Part shown: positions 1-7,563 of the stretch, piece after piece
Layout: every line of letters begins with the position of its first letter
How positions within the stretch are numbered: position 1 is the stretch's first letter
Assembly: GCA_022652985.1 (NCBI GenBank)
Contig: JALCRY010000002.1
Span: 49,185-113,184, forward strand
Source: Eubacteriaceae bacterium
GTDB taxonomy: Bacteria > Bacillota > Clostridia > Peptostreptococcales > Anaerovoracaceae
Length of the DNA: 64,000 bases
Direction: 5' to 3'
Notes under the pieces: model-generated
Told to the model about the DNA's origin: nothing
Database searches by the model: none
The model's input: the letters and a program-made list of their open reading frames with translations, nothing else
Made by a program: the position numbers and the translations under genes

Positions 1-648
1 GAACACGAACGTCTGAAGTATCGGTTCGAACATGTCGAAGAAAAAGTTCAGCGGCAGCGGAATGAATATCTGGAAAAATGGGATAGATGAGCCTAATTTT
101 GCCGACAGATTCGCCAGACCGTTATAGGTCAGCGACATAACTACCATGCCCGCAAAGATATTGCCGAAGAGTCGGCAGGCCAGTGTTACCGGGAAAACCG
201 CATCTGAAATGCAGTTGAGCGGGAACATGAAAGCGTACGGTGAACCGAGCTTTTTAGCGTATCCGCCTGCACCATGTACTCTGTTTCCGTTTCCGTGGAT
301 CAATATGAACGTGACAAGCGCCAGCGGCACTGTCGTATTCAGATCAGCCGTGATAGGTCTCAGATCTAAAAGGCCGAGCATGCTGCCCAATCCGAGAAAA
401 CAGGCCAGAGTCCCGATGTACGGTGCAAATTTGAGATTTTCTTTTCCCATCGCGCCTTCGGTCCAGTTATAGATAAGGTCTACCAGCCATTCAGCCACAG
501 CCTGACATCCATGCGGCACCGTCTGAAGATTCCTGACGGATCTCCAGCAGAACAGCAGGATCAGGAGACTGATGATGAACGCAAAGCAGACAGTCTCAGT
601 AACATAGACATTCCCGACGGAAAAAATCACTCGAGGTCCTAATTGCAT
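1..648 (-). CDS. atpB: F0F1 ATP synthase subunit a (partial, C-terminus off window)
   Basis: This is the membrane proton-channel subunit of F-type ATP synthase, which works with the c-ring in the cytoplasmic membrane. The reading frame starts with ATG at 648 and stays open to base 1, giving 216 codons, so the C-terminus lies beyond the left edge. Translation shows several hydrophobic helices, the family-typical stretch LRPITADLNTT near residue 95, and CRLFGNIFAG, which holds the essential arginine of the proton path. The ribosome binding site (GGAGG) lies inside the last codons of the upstream AtpI-like gene, five bases away, so the two genes are co-transcribed and probably translationally coupled. 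The rest of the atp operon should follow to the left of the window. Confidence 0.95.
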   Translation of the reverse strand, partial: MQLGPRVIFSVGNVYVTETVCFAFIISLLILLFCWRSVRNLQTVPHGCQAVAEWLVDLIYNWTEGAMGKENLKFAPYIGTLACFLGLGSMLGLLDLRPITADLNTTVPLALVTFILIHGNGNRVHGAGGYAKKLGSPYAFMFPLNCISDAVFPVTLACRLFGNIFAGMVVMSLTYNGLANLSAKLGSSIPFFQIFIPLPLNFFFDMFEPILQTFVF

Positions 649-653
649 ATGTA

Positions 654-1175
654 TTATTCCTCCTTGTTCGGCCGGTCATTATCCTTTGGAGGCAGGAACT
701 TGTCGCTTCTGTCCCATGAGGGAGGCACTCCCCAGTCGTCATCTTTATCTTCTTCATCATCCCAGTCATGCGGATTATTGAATTTGACATCGTCATCCCA
801 GTCCTTGAAAGGATTCGGTCTTTTTCTGATGCCGTAAAGATAAAACATGGCTATCTGGGTCTCAAAAAACGCTATAGCGCATCCCGCCATACAATGCATG
901 CCCACCTGTATGGCAAGAATAAGCCCGACCGCATAGATCGGAAGCCTTACGCCGTATCCCACGATCACGGGGCCGCGTCTTCGTTCCTCAACCGACTTTT
1001 TGCCTGAGTAGACCAGAATTTGAAAATTAATATACGTAATAGCAGTCCCGATACCGAGCCCCGCAAGAAATCGCAGGTCCGCACCAAGGATGAACAGCGA
1101 GCCGACGGCTATGATGCCTCCAACTGCCAGACCACACGTCATAATTTCTCTTTTAAATCCACTCAAATCAATCAT
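654..1175 (-). CDS. ATP synthase subunit I-like membrane protein
   Basis: This is a small membrane protein, 173 aa if the ATG at 1175 is used, with four likely membrane helices in the first 120 residues. A very acidic, hydrophilic tail follows, rich in Asp, Trp and Pro (DWDDD and DDEEDKDDD). Position directly before atpB and the four-helix layout fit the AtpI/subunit I family, which helps assemble the c-ring; the acidic tail is longer than usual. The start is uncertain. The ATG at 1175 lies only a few bases after the predicted transcription start and has no ribosome binding site, while an in-frame ATG at 1142 has a weak AAAGAGA upstream. Either the message is nearly leaderless or the protein is 162 aa. 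Assignment to AtpI rests mostly on context. Confidence 0.75.
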   Translation of the reverse strand: MIDLSGFKREIMTCGLAVGGIIAVGSLFILGADLRFLAGLGIGTAITYINFQILVYSGKKSVEERRRGPVIVGYGVRLPIYAVGLILAIQVGMHCMAGCAIAFFETQIAMFYLYGIRKRPNPFKDWDDDVKFNNPHDWDDEEDKDDDWGVPPSWDRSDKFLPPKDNDRPNKEE

Positions 1176-1187
1176 GTCAATGATAGT

Positions 1188-1216
1188 ATTATACTCTCAT
1201 GTGATAAAAAGGTAAA
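1188..1216 (-). promoter_or_regulatory. Predicted promoter of the atp operon
   Basis: On the minus strand there is a -35 TTTACC (1216-1211), a 17-bp spacer and a perfect -10 TATAAT (1193-1188). The inferred start site is near 1181, only about six bases before the first ATG of the AtpI-like gene. Confidence 0.6.
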
Positions 1217-1294
1217 GAATTGTTAATTAATAAACGCGAATATTTTGTAATTATTAAACAATTCTGCAGATTGTCGAAAAACCGCATTTTTACA

Positions 1295-1768
1295 TCAGAA
1301 ATTCTGCTGATTTTTTATGTCTTCGAGCATGACTATCTTGAGGCCCGCCTCTTCGAGCATCTCGACCGCCATCTCATCCGGATAACCGTCCCTGACGACT
1401 ATGCGTCTGATGCCCGCATTGATGATCATCTTTGCGCAGATAACGCACGGCTGATTGGTAATATACATGGTCGCGCCTTCTATCGACTGCGCCAGCGTAG
1501 CCGCCTGAATGATCGCATTCTGTTCCGCGTGCAGAGCTCTGCAGAGCTCATGCCTCTCTCCGCTCGGGATATGATGATCTTCGCGGTAGCACGAACCTCT
1601 GTCTATGCAGTGCTCGATCCCCCTCGGAGCCCCGTTGTACCCGGTCGCTATCACATGGCGGTCCTGTACCACCACTGCGCCGACCTGCCTTCTCAGACAC
1701 GTCGACCTTTTCGACGCGAGTTCAGCCATTTCCATGAAATATTCATCCCAGCTCATTCTGTCAGCCAT
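1295..1768 (-). CDS. comEB: dCMP deaminase (ComEB-type)
   Basis: The enzyme deaminates dCMP to dUMP, feeding thymidylate synthesis in the cytoplasm. At 157 aa it has the usual family length. The zinc-binding cytidine-deaminase motifs are complete: HAEQ with His80 and the catalytic Glu82, and PCVIC with Cys108 and Cys111. A preceding [10 protein letters not shown] segment and an added Cys/His pair (residues 54-66) are typical of dCMP deaminases with a second metal or allosteric site. The start has a clear GGAGGGAAT ribosome binding site. It is the last gene of a minus-strand series after truA, with 72 bp between them. The name comEB is the Bacillus usage; a role in competence is not implied. 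Confidence 0.93.
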   Translation of the reverse strand: MADRMSWDEYFMEMAELASKRSTCLRRQVGAVVVQDRHVIATGYNGAPRGIEHCIDRGSCYREDHHIPSGERHELCRALHAEQNAIIQAATLAQSIEGATMYITNQPCVICAKMIINAGIRRIVVRDGYPDEMAVEMLEEAGLKIVMLEDIKNQQNF

Positions 1769-1840
1769 AAAGATTCCCTCCTATACGCAGAATAATATGC
1801 ATCAATTATAACACAGGAGGCACAGGAATTGCCTGAAAAA

Positions 1841-2605
1841 TCAATAAAATATCTCTTTTAGATACAGTCCCCGGGGCGGCGCCGTATGACCCGCCTGCGA
1901 CCTGTCGCATCCGGCTATGATCCCGCTCATTTCAGAAGCCGCCATCCTGCCGCGTCCGATGTCGACAAGAGTACCGGCTATTATCCTGACCATGTTGTAC
2001 AGGAACCCGTCTCCGGTGATTTCCAGATCGATCTCCCGGGCGCAGGTCCCGTCAGGGAACACAGCTTGCCCTTCGCTGACATCCAGCGCCGATACAGTTC
2101 TGACCGTCGTTTCTCTTTCATTGCCGCCCGCTGCCTGAAAACAGGCGAAATCGTGAGTGCCGCAGACTGCCGCCGCGCCTTCCCGCATCGCCGCGATGTC
2201 CAGCCTGTCCTTCACGAAGTAATAATAGTTCCTCATGAACGGATCCGGTCCGCACGAATCGACAATCTTATAAATGTAGGTTTTTCCCCGCGAATCGAAG
2301 CGCGCATGAAACCCCGCCGGTTTTTCCTCGGCTGCAGTAATGCGTATGCTGTCCGGAAGCGCGTTGTTGACCGCGAACTGTATCCGGTCCGTCGGGATGC
2401 CGAACTCCCCGCTGAAGCTCGCGCGCTGTCCGAAGGCATGCACGCCCGCGTCAGTTCTGCTCGTCCCGTCGACAGTCACTCTTTTTCCGCAAACCAAAGA
2501 AAGGGCTTTTTCGATCTCGCCCTGTACAGTCGGCCTCCCGGGCTGTCTCTGCCAGCCCGAGTACGGAGTGCCGTCATATTCTATTGTAAGCAGTATGGTC
2601 CTCAT
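1841..2605 (-). CDS. truA: tRNA pseudouridine(38-40) synthase TruA
   Basis: TruA converts uridines 38-40 in the tRNA anticodon arm to pseudouridine. The 254-aa protein begins with the family-typical IEYDGTPYSGWQRQP and contains SRTDAGVHA, with Asp52 as the catalytic nucleophile. The length is normal for the family. Its ATG overlaps the stop of yhbY by one base (TAATG), and the region before it shows no strong ribosome binding site. It therefore probably depends on translation of yhbY. Confidence 0.96.
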   Translation of the reverse strand: MRTILLTIEYDGTPYSGWQRQPGRPTVQGEIEKALSLVCGKRVTVDGTSRTDAGVHAFGQRASFSGEFGIPTDRIQFAVNNALPDSIRITAAEEKPAGFHARFDSRGKTYIYKIVDSCGPDPFMRNYYYFVKDRLDIAAMREGAAAVCGTHDFACFQAAGGNERETTVRTVSALDVSEGQAVFPDGTCAREIDLEITGDGFLYNMVRIIAGTLVDIGRGRMAASEMSGIIAGCDRSQAGHTAPPRGLYLKEIFY

Positions 2606-2904
2606 TATTTCGGAAGTACGATCTTGCGTTTGTCAGGATCTTTAGCCTTTCTGTAGACAGTAAATCTTCTGCCGATGGACTGGACGTAATCGCACTTGAG
2701 ATAGTAGGCGATTTCATTCGCCGCCGCCTTGCATTCAAGATCCGAACCTTCCTGTATTTTAACTTTGACCAGCTCGCGGTTTTCCAGCGCTCTGTCTATC
2801 TCTTCTTTGACCGTCTCTGTGAGACCGGCCTTGCCGATCATAACGATAGGATCGAGATCATTCGCGAGTCCTCTCAGATAACTTCTCTGTTTTCCGGTAA
2901 GCAT
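2605..2904 (-). CDS. yhbY: YhbY-family CRM-domain RNA-binding protein
   Basis: This 99-aa protein consists of a single CRM (YhbY) domain, which binds pre-ribosomal or 23S RNA during large-subunit assembly. Typical features are the N-terminal LTGKQRSYLRGLA, the VMIGKAGLT loop (GKxG) and the C-terminal QSIGRRFTVYRK. I chose the ATG at 2904 because GAGGAG stands four bases before it and family members begin MLTGKQ. An ATG four codons earlier (2916) has no binding site. The gene lies between the prepilin-peptidase-like gene and truA with almost no gaps, which fits an RNA-metabolism operon with glnS and truA. Confidence 0.92.
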   Translation of the reverse strand: MLTGKQRSYLRGLANDLDPIVMIGKAGLTETVKEEIDRALENRELVKVKIQEGSDLECKAAANEIAYYLKCDYVQSIGRRFTVYRKAKDPDKRKIVLPK

Positions 2905-2916
2905 AATTCTCCTCAT

Positions 2917-3687
2917 TTAAAATCCGAAAATCCGGATATGCAATACGATATATATTATTGCAGCCGCGCATACATAAGTGCCGACGGGCTGCACATCGCC
3001 TTTCTTTGATTTGTGCGAAAGCGCCCGCGCCCCCGTGACAAGGCCCGACGCCAGCACGCCTGCGACCATTACTGCGACCGCTCCCTGCGGACCCATGATG
3101 AGTCCCAGCGCACCGCCGACAGCGATCTCGTTGATGCCCATCAGCGGAGATTTGTGCTGCTCCACCGAATGGCGCCCGGATATGTATCCGTTCCTGTCAT
3201 GCCACGTTGCCGGGGATGCCTCCCTCTTCAGTGCAAACCGCACGACCAGCCATATTACGGCAGCGGAAATGCATCCCGCCGCGACTCCCCATATGATCAT
3301 GCGCCATGTGCTGTGGTAGGGAATAAATCCGAATCCTGTCGCAAACAGCATCACCACCAGCTGGTCCGGCATCACACGGTACTTGCCGCATGATAATGCC
3401 AGTTCTGTCAGAAGCCATACCGCGCACGCCGCAGGGACCGCATACTGCCAGTCTCTGACCGCCATGAATATCAGAACGATTATGAACGAAGCCGTCATGA
3501 TATATTTCCACGGATAGCTCGGGATGCGCTGACGGTCGCGGCTGAGTACTTCTTCGGTTGGTTCGCATCCGTCCGGCGTGAACCATTCCGCCGGGATATG
3601 GTTGAATCCGTAGACCGCCCCGTTCCCGGCTATGACTCCGACGCCGACCGCCGCGAGTATTTCTATTATTGTTATTATTGCTTCCAT
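2917..3687 (-). CDS. Degenerate A24 prepilin-peptidase-like membrane protein
   Basis: The 256-aa integral membrane protein has about seven hydrophobic segments. It aligns by eye with type IV prepilin peptidases (PilD, family A24), including the one at 42333-43103 in this window. The segment CGKYRVMPDQLVV (residues 100-112) matches DIDTQEIPDRMHIV of PilD, and GINEIAVGGALGLIMG (184-199) matches GGGDIKLCAACGFLLG. Both catalytic aspartates are replaced, by Cys100 and Glu187, and the N-terminal CxxC zinc pairs are missing. It is therefore probably not an active aspartic protease. It starts two bases after glnS and abuts yhbY, so it belongs to that operon. Its function is unknown; a membrane scaffold or a divergent peptidase is possible. 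Confidence 0.7.
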   Translation of the reverse strand: MEAIITIIEILAAVGVGVIAGNGAVYGFNHIPAEWFTPDGCEPTEEVLSRDRQRIPSYPWKYIMTASFIIVLIFMAVRDWQYAVPAACAVWLLTELALSCGKYRVMPDQLVVMLFATGFGFIPYHSTWRMIIWGVAAGCISAAVIWLVVRFALKREASPATWHDRNGYISGRHSVEQHKSPLMGINEIAVGGALGLIMGPQGAVAVMVAGVLASGLVTGARALSHKSKKGDVQPVGTYVCAAAIIYIVLHIRIFGF

Positions 3688-3689
3688 TA

Positions 3690-5339
3690 TTACTTGCTGA
3701 TCTTGAAGCTGCTCTTAAGTCCGACTATGCTGTTGAATACTTTTTCAGCGGCCGTTGTCAGTTTTTCATCGGCAACGTAATAGCCGTGACGGAAGAACTG
3801 GAATCTTTCTCCTGGTACAGTGTCGAGTATCGACGGTTCCGCCATGCAGACGCGCTCCGTGACCGAGTCCTCGTTGAACTCCTGATCTGTGACATTGCCG
3901 TTTTCATCGACGACATCCCTCATCAGATAGTCATAATCCCTGACTTTGATCTCTACAGCTGTCGCGGCGTCGACCCAGTGGATCGTCCCCTTGACCTTGC
4001 GTCCTGCGAATCCGCTGCCAGATCTTGTTTCGGGATCATATGTGCAGTGCAGTTCCTTTATCGAGCCGTCTTCATTCTTGATGACTTCTTCGCATTTTAC
4101 AAAGTATGCGCCCTTGAGACGTACTTCATTGCCCGGGAAAAGCCGGAAATACTTCTTCACAGGCACTTCCATGAAGTCCTGTCCGTCGACATACAGCTCG
4201 CGGCTGAATGGAACATTTCTCATGCCCATTTCCGGGACATTCCTGTTGTTTTCCATTTCGCATTCTTCGGTTTCGCCTTCCGGATAATTCGTGATGACCA
4301 CCCTGACCGGATCGAAAACCACATTTCTGCTCGGTACTTTTTCCTGCAGGTCTTCACGAACGCAGTGCTCGAGCAGTTCCACCTCTACCAGCGAGTTGGC
4401 TTTTGCCACTCCGATGCGCTCGCAGAAATCGCGTACCGCTTCAGGCGTATATCCGCGTCTTCTTATGCCGGCAATGGTCGGCATCCTCGGATCGTCCCAT
4501 CCGTCTACGGAGCCGTCATCGACCAGCTTCTTGAGGAGTCTCTTGCTCATCAGGAAATGCGTGAGGTTGAGACGTGCAAACTCTATCTGCTTCGGCGGGT
4601 CAGGCCACCAGCCCACTTCTCTGATCGACCAGTCGTACATCGGACGGAGGTCTTCGAACTCGAGCGTGCATATCGAATGCGTCACTCCCTCGATCGCGTC
4701 CTCCAGAGGATGCGCAAACGCGTACAGCGGATACACGCACCACTTGTCGCCGGTGTTATGATGTGTCGCTCTTTCTATTCTGTATATTATCGGGTCTCTC
4801 ATATTGATATTAGGAGACGCCATGTCTATCTTCGCCCGGAGGACCATCGATCCGTCCGGATATTTTCCGTCTCTCATTTCATGGAATATCCGCAGACTTT
4901 CTTCCGCAGGACGGTCGCGGTAAGGACTGTTCTGTCCCGGTTCCTTGAGTGTGCCGCGCTGTGACTTTATTTCCTCATATGACTGTTCATCGATGAAAGC
5001 CTTGCCCTTCTTTATGAGTTCCTCTGCCGCCTCATACATCTGATCGAAATAATTCGATGCCCAGCAGATCTTGTCCCATTTGAAGCCGAGCCATTCGATA
5101 TCGCGCTTGATGGCTTCAACGTATTCCTCGTCTTCCTTCTGCGGGTTAGTATCGTCAAAACGCAGATTGCATTTTCCGCCGTACTTCTCCGCGGTCATGA
5201 AATTGAGGCATATCGACTTGGCATGCCCGATGTGCAGATATCCATTCGGCTCCGGCGGGAACCTCGTCTGTATTTTTCCGCCGTAAGTGCCGGCTTCTAT
5301 GTCTTCATCAATAATATTGTGAATAAAGTTCGATTCCAT
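3690..5339 (-). CDS. glnS: Glutaminyl-tRNA synthetase
   Basis: GlnRS charges tRNA-Gln with glutamine in the cytoplasm. The 549-aa protein begins [14 protein letters not shown] and has the class I signatures: [18 protein letters not shown] with the HIGH motif near residue 37, [10 protein letters not shown], and the KMSKS-like [11 protein letters not shown]. The C-terminal half carries the beta-barrel anticodon-binding region, and the length is close to the family norm. I used the ATG at 5339 because GAGGAGATC lies just upstream. The frame is open for 22 more codons, but these fall in the promoter. A direct GlnRS suggests this organism does not rely only on the GatCAB route for Gln-tRNA. It heads the operon with the prepilin-peptidase-like gene, yhbY, truA and comEB. 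Confidence 0.97.
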   Translation of the reverse strand: MESNFIHNIIDEDIEAGTYGGKIQTRFPPEPNGYLHIGHAKSICLNFMTAEKYGGKCNLRFDDTNPQKEDEEYVEAIKRDIEWLGFKWDKICWASNYFDQMYEAAEELIKKGKAFIDEQSYEEIKSQRGTLKEPGQNSPYRDRPAEESLRIFHEMRDGKYPDGSMVLRAKIDMASPNINMRDPIIYRIERATHHNTGDKWCVYPLYAFAHPLEDAIEGVTHSICTLEFEDLRPMYDWSIREVGWWPDPPKQIEFARLNLTHFLMSKRLLKKLVDDGSVDGWDDPRMPTIAGIRRRGYTPEAVRDFCERIGVAKANSLVEVELLEHCVREDLQEKVPSRNVVFDPVRVVITNYPEGETEECEMENNRNVPEMGMRNVPFSRELYVDGQDFMEVPVKKYFRLFPGNEVRLKGAYFVKCEEVIKNEDGSIKELHCTYDPETRSGSGFAGRKVKGTIHWVDAATAVEIKVRDYDYLMRDVVDENGNVTDQEFNEDSVTERVCMAEPSILDTVPGERFQFFRHGYYVADEKLTTAAEKVFNSIVGLKSSFKISK

Positions 5340-5376
5340 TTTTCTGATCTCCTCGTGAAAATATTTATACTTCGTT

Positions 5377-5385
5377 ATTATAGCA
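5377..5385 (-). promoter_or_regulatory. Extended -10 promoter of glnS
   Basis: On the minus strand TGC followed by a perfect TATAAT forms an extended -10 element about 40 bases before the glnS start codon. I see no good -35 box, which is tolerable for extended -10 promoters. Confidence 0.5.
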
Positions 5386-5403
5386 TAACTTTGGCATCCG
5401 TAC

Positions 5404-5436
5404 ATAATAAAGTGCGGCAGGACTCCGTCCCGCCGC
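5404..5436 (-). terminator. Rho-independent terminator of carD
   Basis: Ten-bp arms (5414-5423 and 5427-5436, one G-U pair) enclose a three-base loop. On the minus strand they are followed by an A/T-rich stretch with a short T run. It lies directly after the carD stop codon. Confidence 0.6.
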
Positions 5437-5442
5437 CTTGTA

Positions 5443-5964
5443 TCAGTTTTTCTTCGTTTTGCTGCCCGAGCATCTGTCTGCGATGTAATCCACGACCTCC
5501 TCTTCCGGCATGCCGAGCGCCAGGCTCAGTTCGGAATACAAAGTCTTCTCCGCTTTTTCCATAAAGCGCTTGTCTATCGAGCTCTGTGTCTTTCCTGCGC
5601 CCGCGTCGCTTTGTCCCTTAGCGTAAATGGATTTGATGAGTTTTACGAGGTCTTCACACTCATGTGAATCCATAAACTCTTTATAAAAATCAGAGCGTAC
5701 ACGCGGACTGGAAATGTAACAGACTTCTCCGTCGATCGTAGGGATGGCTTCGATAAGCTCCTCCGCTTCCTCGCGTCCTATGATCGGGCGCATAAATATT
5801 TTGGTGTCTGTCGGAATATAGATAGTTTCCGTACTTCCCACCGGGCACAGCGTATAATACGTCTTCCCGCTTTTTTTCAGCGCCGATATTTCAGGAACTC
5901 CTACCGCCTCCACACGGCAGACTCCATTGCTGCCATAGATTATGTAGTCTCCAACATTAAACAT
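5443..5964 (-). CDS. CarD/CdnL-family transcription regulator
   Basis: CarD-family proteins bind the RNA polymerase beta subunit through an N-terminal Tudor-like domain and stabilise open promoter complexes. The 173-aa protein opens with [21 protein letters not shown], the standard beginning of this domain, and continues with a helical C-terminal domain ([13 protein letters not shown] onward). I placed the start at the ATG at 5964; the frame is open 38 codons further, but that part falls in the leader hairpin region and does not look like the family. A terminator follows the gene, and it seems to be transcribed on its own. Confidence 0.88.
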   Translation of the reverse strand: MFNVGDYIIYGSNGVCRVEAVGVPEISALKKSGKTYYTLCPVGSTETIYIPTDTKIFMRPIIGREEAEELIEAIPTIDGEVCYISSPRVRSDFYKEFMDSHECEDLVKLIKSIYAKGQSDAGAGKTQSSIDKRFMEKAEKTLYSELSLALGMPEEEVVDYIADRCSGSKTKKN

Positions 5965-6036
5965 TTCCCACTCTTCTTTCTTCGCGGACTCATAAGCCGC
6001 AGAAGTATTATACCACAAAACGGCCCCGGAAGCACG

Positions 6037-6088
6037 CACAAATGAAAAGAGCGACAGCCAGCTGAGGCTGTCGCTCATCTCATTTGTG
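6037..6088. other. Long two-stem hairpin in the carD leader
   Basis: An inverted repeat runs through this segment. The outer arms are CACAAATGA / TCATTTGTG (6037-6045, 6080-6088), followed by a three-base internal loop, then perfect inner arms of 11 bp (6049-6059, 6066-6076) around a six-base loop. On the minus strand the inner stem is followed by TTTT. It could therefore act as an attenuator or terminator between upstream transcription and carD, or as a 5'-UTR structure. It begins 73 bases before the carD start codon. Confidence 0.7.
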
Positions 6089-6131
6089 TGTAAGCATTTC
6101 TGCTAATTGAGAGGATGAGATATTTATTAGA

Positions 6132-6145
6132 ACGGCTTAAGCCGT
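6132..6145. promoter_or_regulatory. Perfect 14-bp palindrome upstream of carD
   Basis: ACGGCTTAAGCCGT reads the same on both strands. It lies about 170 bases upstream of carD in gene-free DNA (6089-6343) that otherwise holds only A/T-rich sequence. It may be a protein-binding site or part of a small RNA. Confidence 0.35.
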
Positions 6146-6343
6146 ATCTAAGCTTGTTGTCGGGTACTTTTCTGTACTCCTGTCCTTTATGTGATTATCT
6201 TACTTCCTTTTTCTTAAATCTTGCTGAAATTTTTTAAGTTTATTTATTTTTTTATCCGTTACACACCGCCGTCCGCCGCAGGTACATGCGGGTCCCGGCA
6301 GCACTTCGGCGTCACAGCATTACGGCATGGCCGCAGCTCCGCC

Positions 6344-6478
6344 TCAAGCTTCGAACAGTCTCGTGAATCGTCCTACACGCACTTTATATCCGCGGCTGTC
6401 GATCCTGTATCTGTTGTAACGCCTGTATCTCAGGATCGTCCTGAAATAAGCAAGTTTTCTTCTGATAGTTACATTCAT
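6344..6478 (-). CDS. Very small basic protein, unknown function
   Basis: This is a 44-codon ORF starting MNVTIRRKLAYFRT with about one-third Arg, Lys and Tyr, giving a strongly positive peptide without a membrane helix. AAGGAG stands 11 bases before the ATG, which supports translation. It follows the 47-codon ORF at 6540-6683 on the same strand. I do not recognise it. The high Arg/Tyr content could fit a nucleic-acid-binding peptide, but that is only composition. Confidence 0.4.
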   Translation of the reverse strand: MNVTIRRKLAYFRTILRYRRYNRYRIDSRGYKVRVGRFTRLFEA

Positions 6479-6539
6479 CTTCAGTACTTCTCCTTTCTGT
6501 TTCTCCTGAACCGGCTTTTTATTTGTCACGCAATGTGTA

Positions 6540-6683
6540 TCAGCACATCTGCAGATACGACATTAGCAGTATCATGTCTTCCCTTCTCACATGTTTAGCG
6601 GGATCATTCATTATACCTCCGAGCCGTTCCCATAAAGTAATGCTGTTTTCTGCTCTGGTCTGTTTCATTGCTATGTAACTCAT
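6540..6683 (-). CDS. Very small protein, unknown function
   Basis: The 47-codon ORF begins MSYIAMKQTRAENSITLWER and ends SYLQMC. Its ATG follows TTAAGGAGG with six bases between, one of the best ribosome binding sites in the window, so I think it is translated although it is too short for ordinary ORF finding. It is divergent from the response regulator gene at 6871 and lies upstream of the 44-codon basic ORF, with which it may form a small operon. No family is recognised. Confidence 0.5.
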   Translation of the reverse strand: MSYIAMKQTRAENSITLWERLGGIMNDPAKHVRREDMILLMSYLQMC

Positions 6684-6804
6684 AATCTGCCTCCTTAATG
6701 TCTTTTGACAATATCACGATACCGTCTCAACCTTAAAGCAATCTGAAAGCGCCGGCGATGTTACATTTCAGTTATTTTTAAGTCACTGTCTATATATTAT
6801 AGTG

Positions 6805-6810
6805 TATAAT
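6805..6810 (+). promoter_or_regulatory. Probable -10 box of the two-component operon
   Basis: A perfect TATAAT lies 60 bases before the response-regulator start in A/T-rich DNA. No convincing -35 is visible at the right distance, so the promoter may need an activator, possibly the response regulator itself. Confidence 0.35.
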
Positions 6811-6870
6811 CGACATAGAAGTGACGGCGGCGTGTAGCTGCTGTGAATTATAAACAAGGAGGACTTCTCT

Positions 6871-7548
6871 ATGAGAGTATTGATTGTGGAAGATGAAGTC
6901 AGACTGGCGGACGCTCTGGCGCAGATCTTATCTGAACAGAAATATATGACCGACGTGGTCAACGACGGACTGGACGGACTGGACTATGCCCGGGCCGGCA
7001 TTTACGATGTAATAGTGCTCGATGTAATGCTGCCGGGAATGAACGGATTCGATATCGCGAAGGAACTGCGGAAAGAAAAGGATCAGACGCCTATCATCAT
7101 GCTCACCGCAAGGAGCGAGGTAATCGACAAGGTCAAAGGTCTCGACTGCGGCGCCGACGACTACATGACCAAACCGTTCGCGCCCGAAGAGCTGCTGGCC
7201 CGCGTGCGTGCACTGACAAGACGCCAGGGCGAAGTTCTGCTTGATGAGCAGTCGTTCGAAGATCTGACGCTCAATCTTTCGACCTGCGATCTTTCCTGCG
7301 GGTCCAAATCGATACACCTGAACTTCAAGGAATTTGAAATACTCAAGCTGCTGATGTCCAGCCCGAATTCGGCTGTCACGAAAGAAGACATTATAGTAAA
7401 AGTATGGGGATACGACAGCGATGCAACAGACAACAACGTCGAGGCGTACATATCATTCCTGCGCAAAAAATTTCTATTCCTCGAATCGAAAGTCGGCATT
7501 ACTGCCCTGCGTAAAGTCGGATACAGGCTGGAGGTGCAGGATCAGTGA
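6871..7548 (+). CDS. OmpR/PhoB-family response regulator
   Basis: This is a cytoplasmic two-component response regulator of 225 aa. The receiver domain (residues 1-115) has the acidic pair EDE at 7-9, phospho-acceptor Asp51 in LDVMLPG, Thr79 and Lys101 in MTKPF. The C-terminal half (about 130-222) is a winged-helix OmpR-type DNA-binding domain ending RKVGYRLE. GGAGG precedes the start. The sensor kinase gene follows 15 bases later, so they form a pair. The signal and target genes are not visible from sequence. Confidence 0.95.
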   Translation: MRVLIVEDEVRLADALAQILSEQKYMTDVVNDGLDGLDYARAGIYDVIVLDVMLPGMNGFDIAKELRKEKDQTPIIMLTARSEVIDKVKGLDCGADDYMTKPFAPEELLARVRALTRRQGEVLLDEQSFEDLTLNLSTCDLSCGSKSIHLNFKEFEILKLLMSSPNSAVTKEDIIVKVWGYDSDATDNNVEAYISFLRKKFLFLESKVGITALRKVGYRLEVQDQ

Positions 7549-7563
7549 TCCTGAAGAAATAAT

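Noticed and set aside
3669..4964. A 431-codon open frame on the plus strand opposite glnS
   Set aside because: It is the complement of a well-supported GlnRS gene and its translation is Arg/His-rich with no family features.
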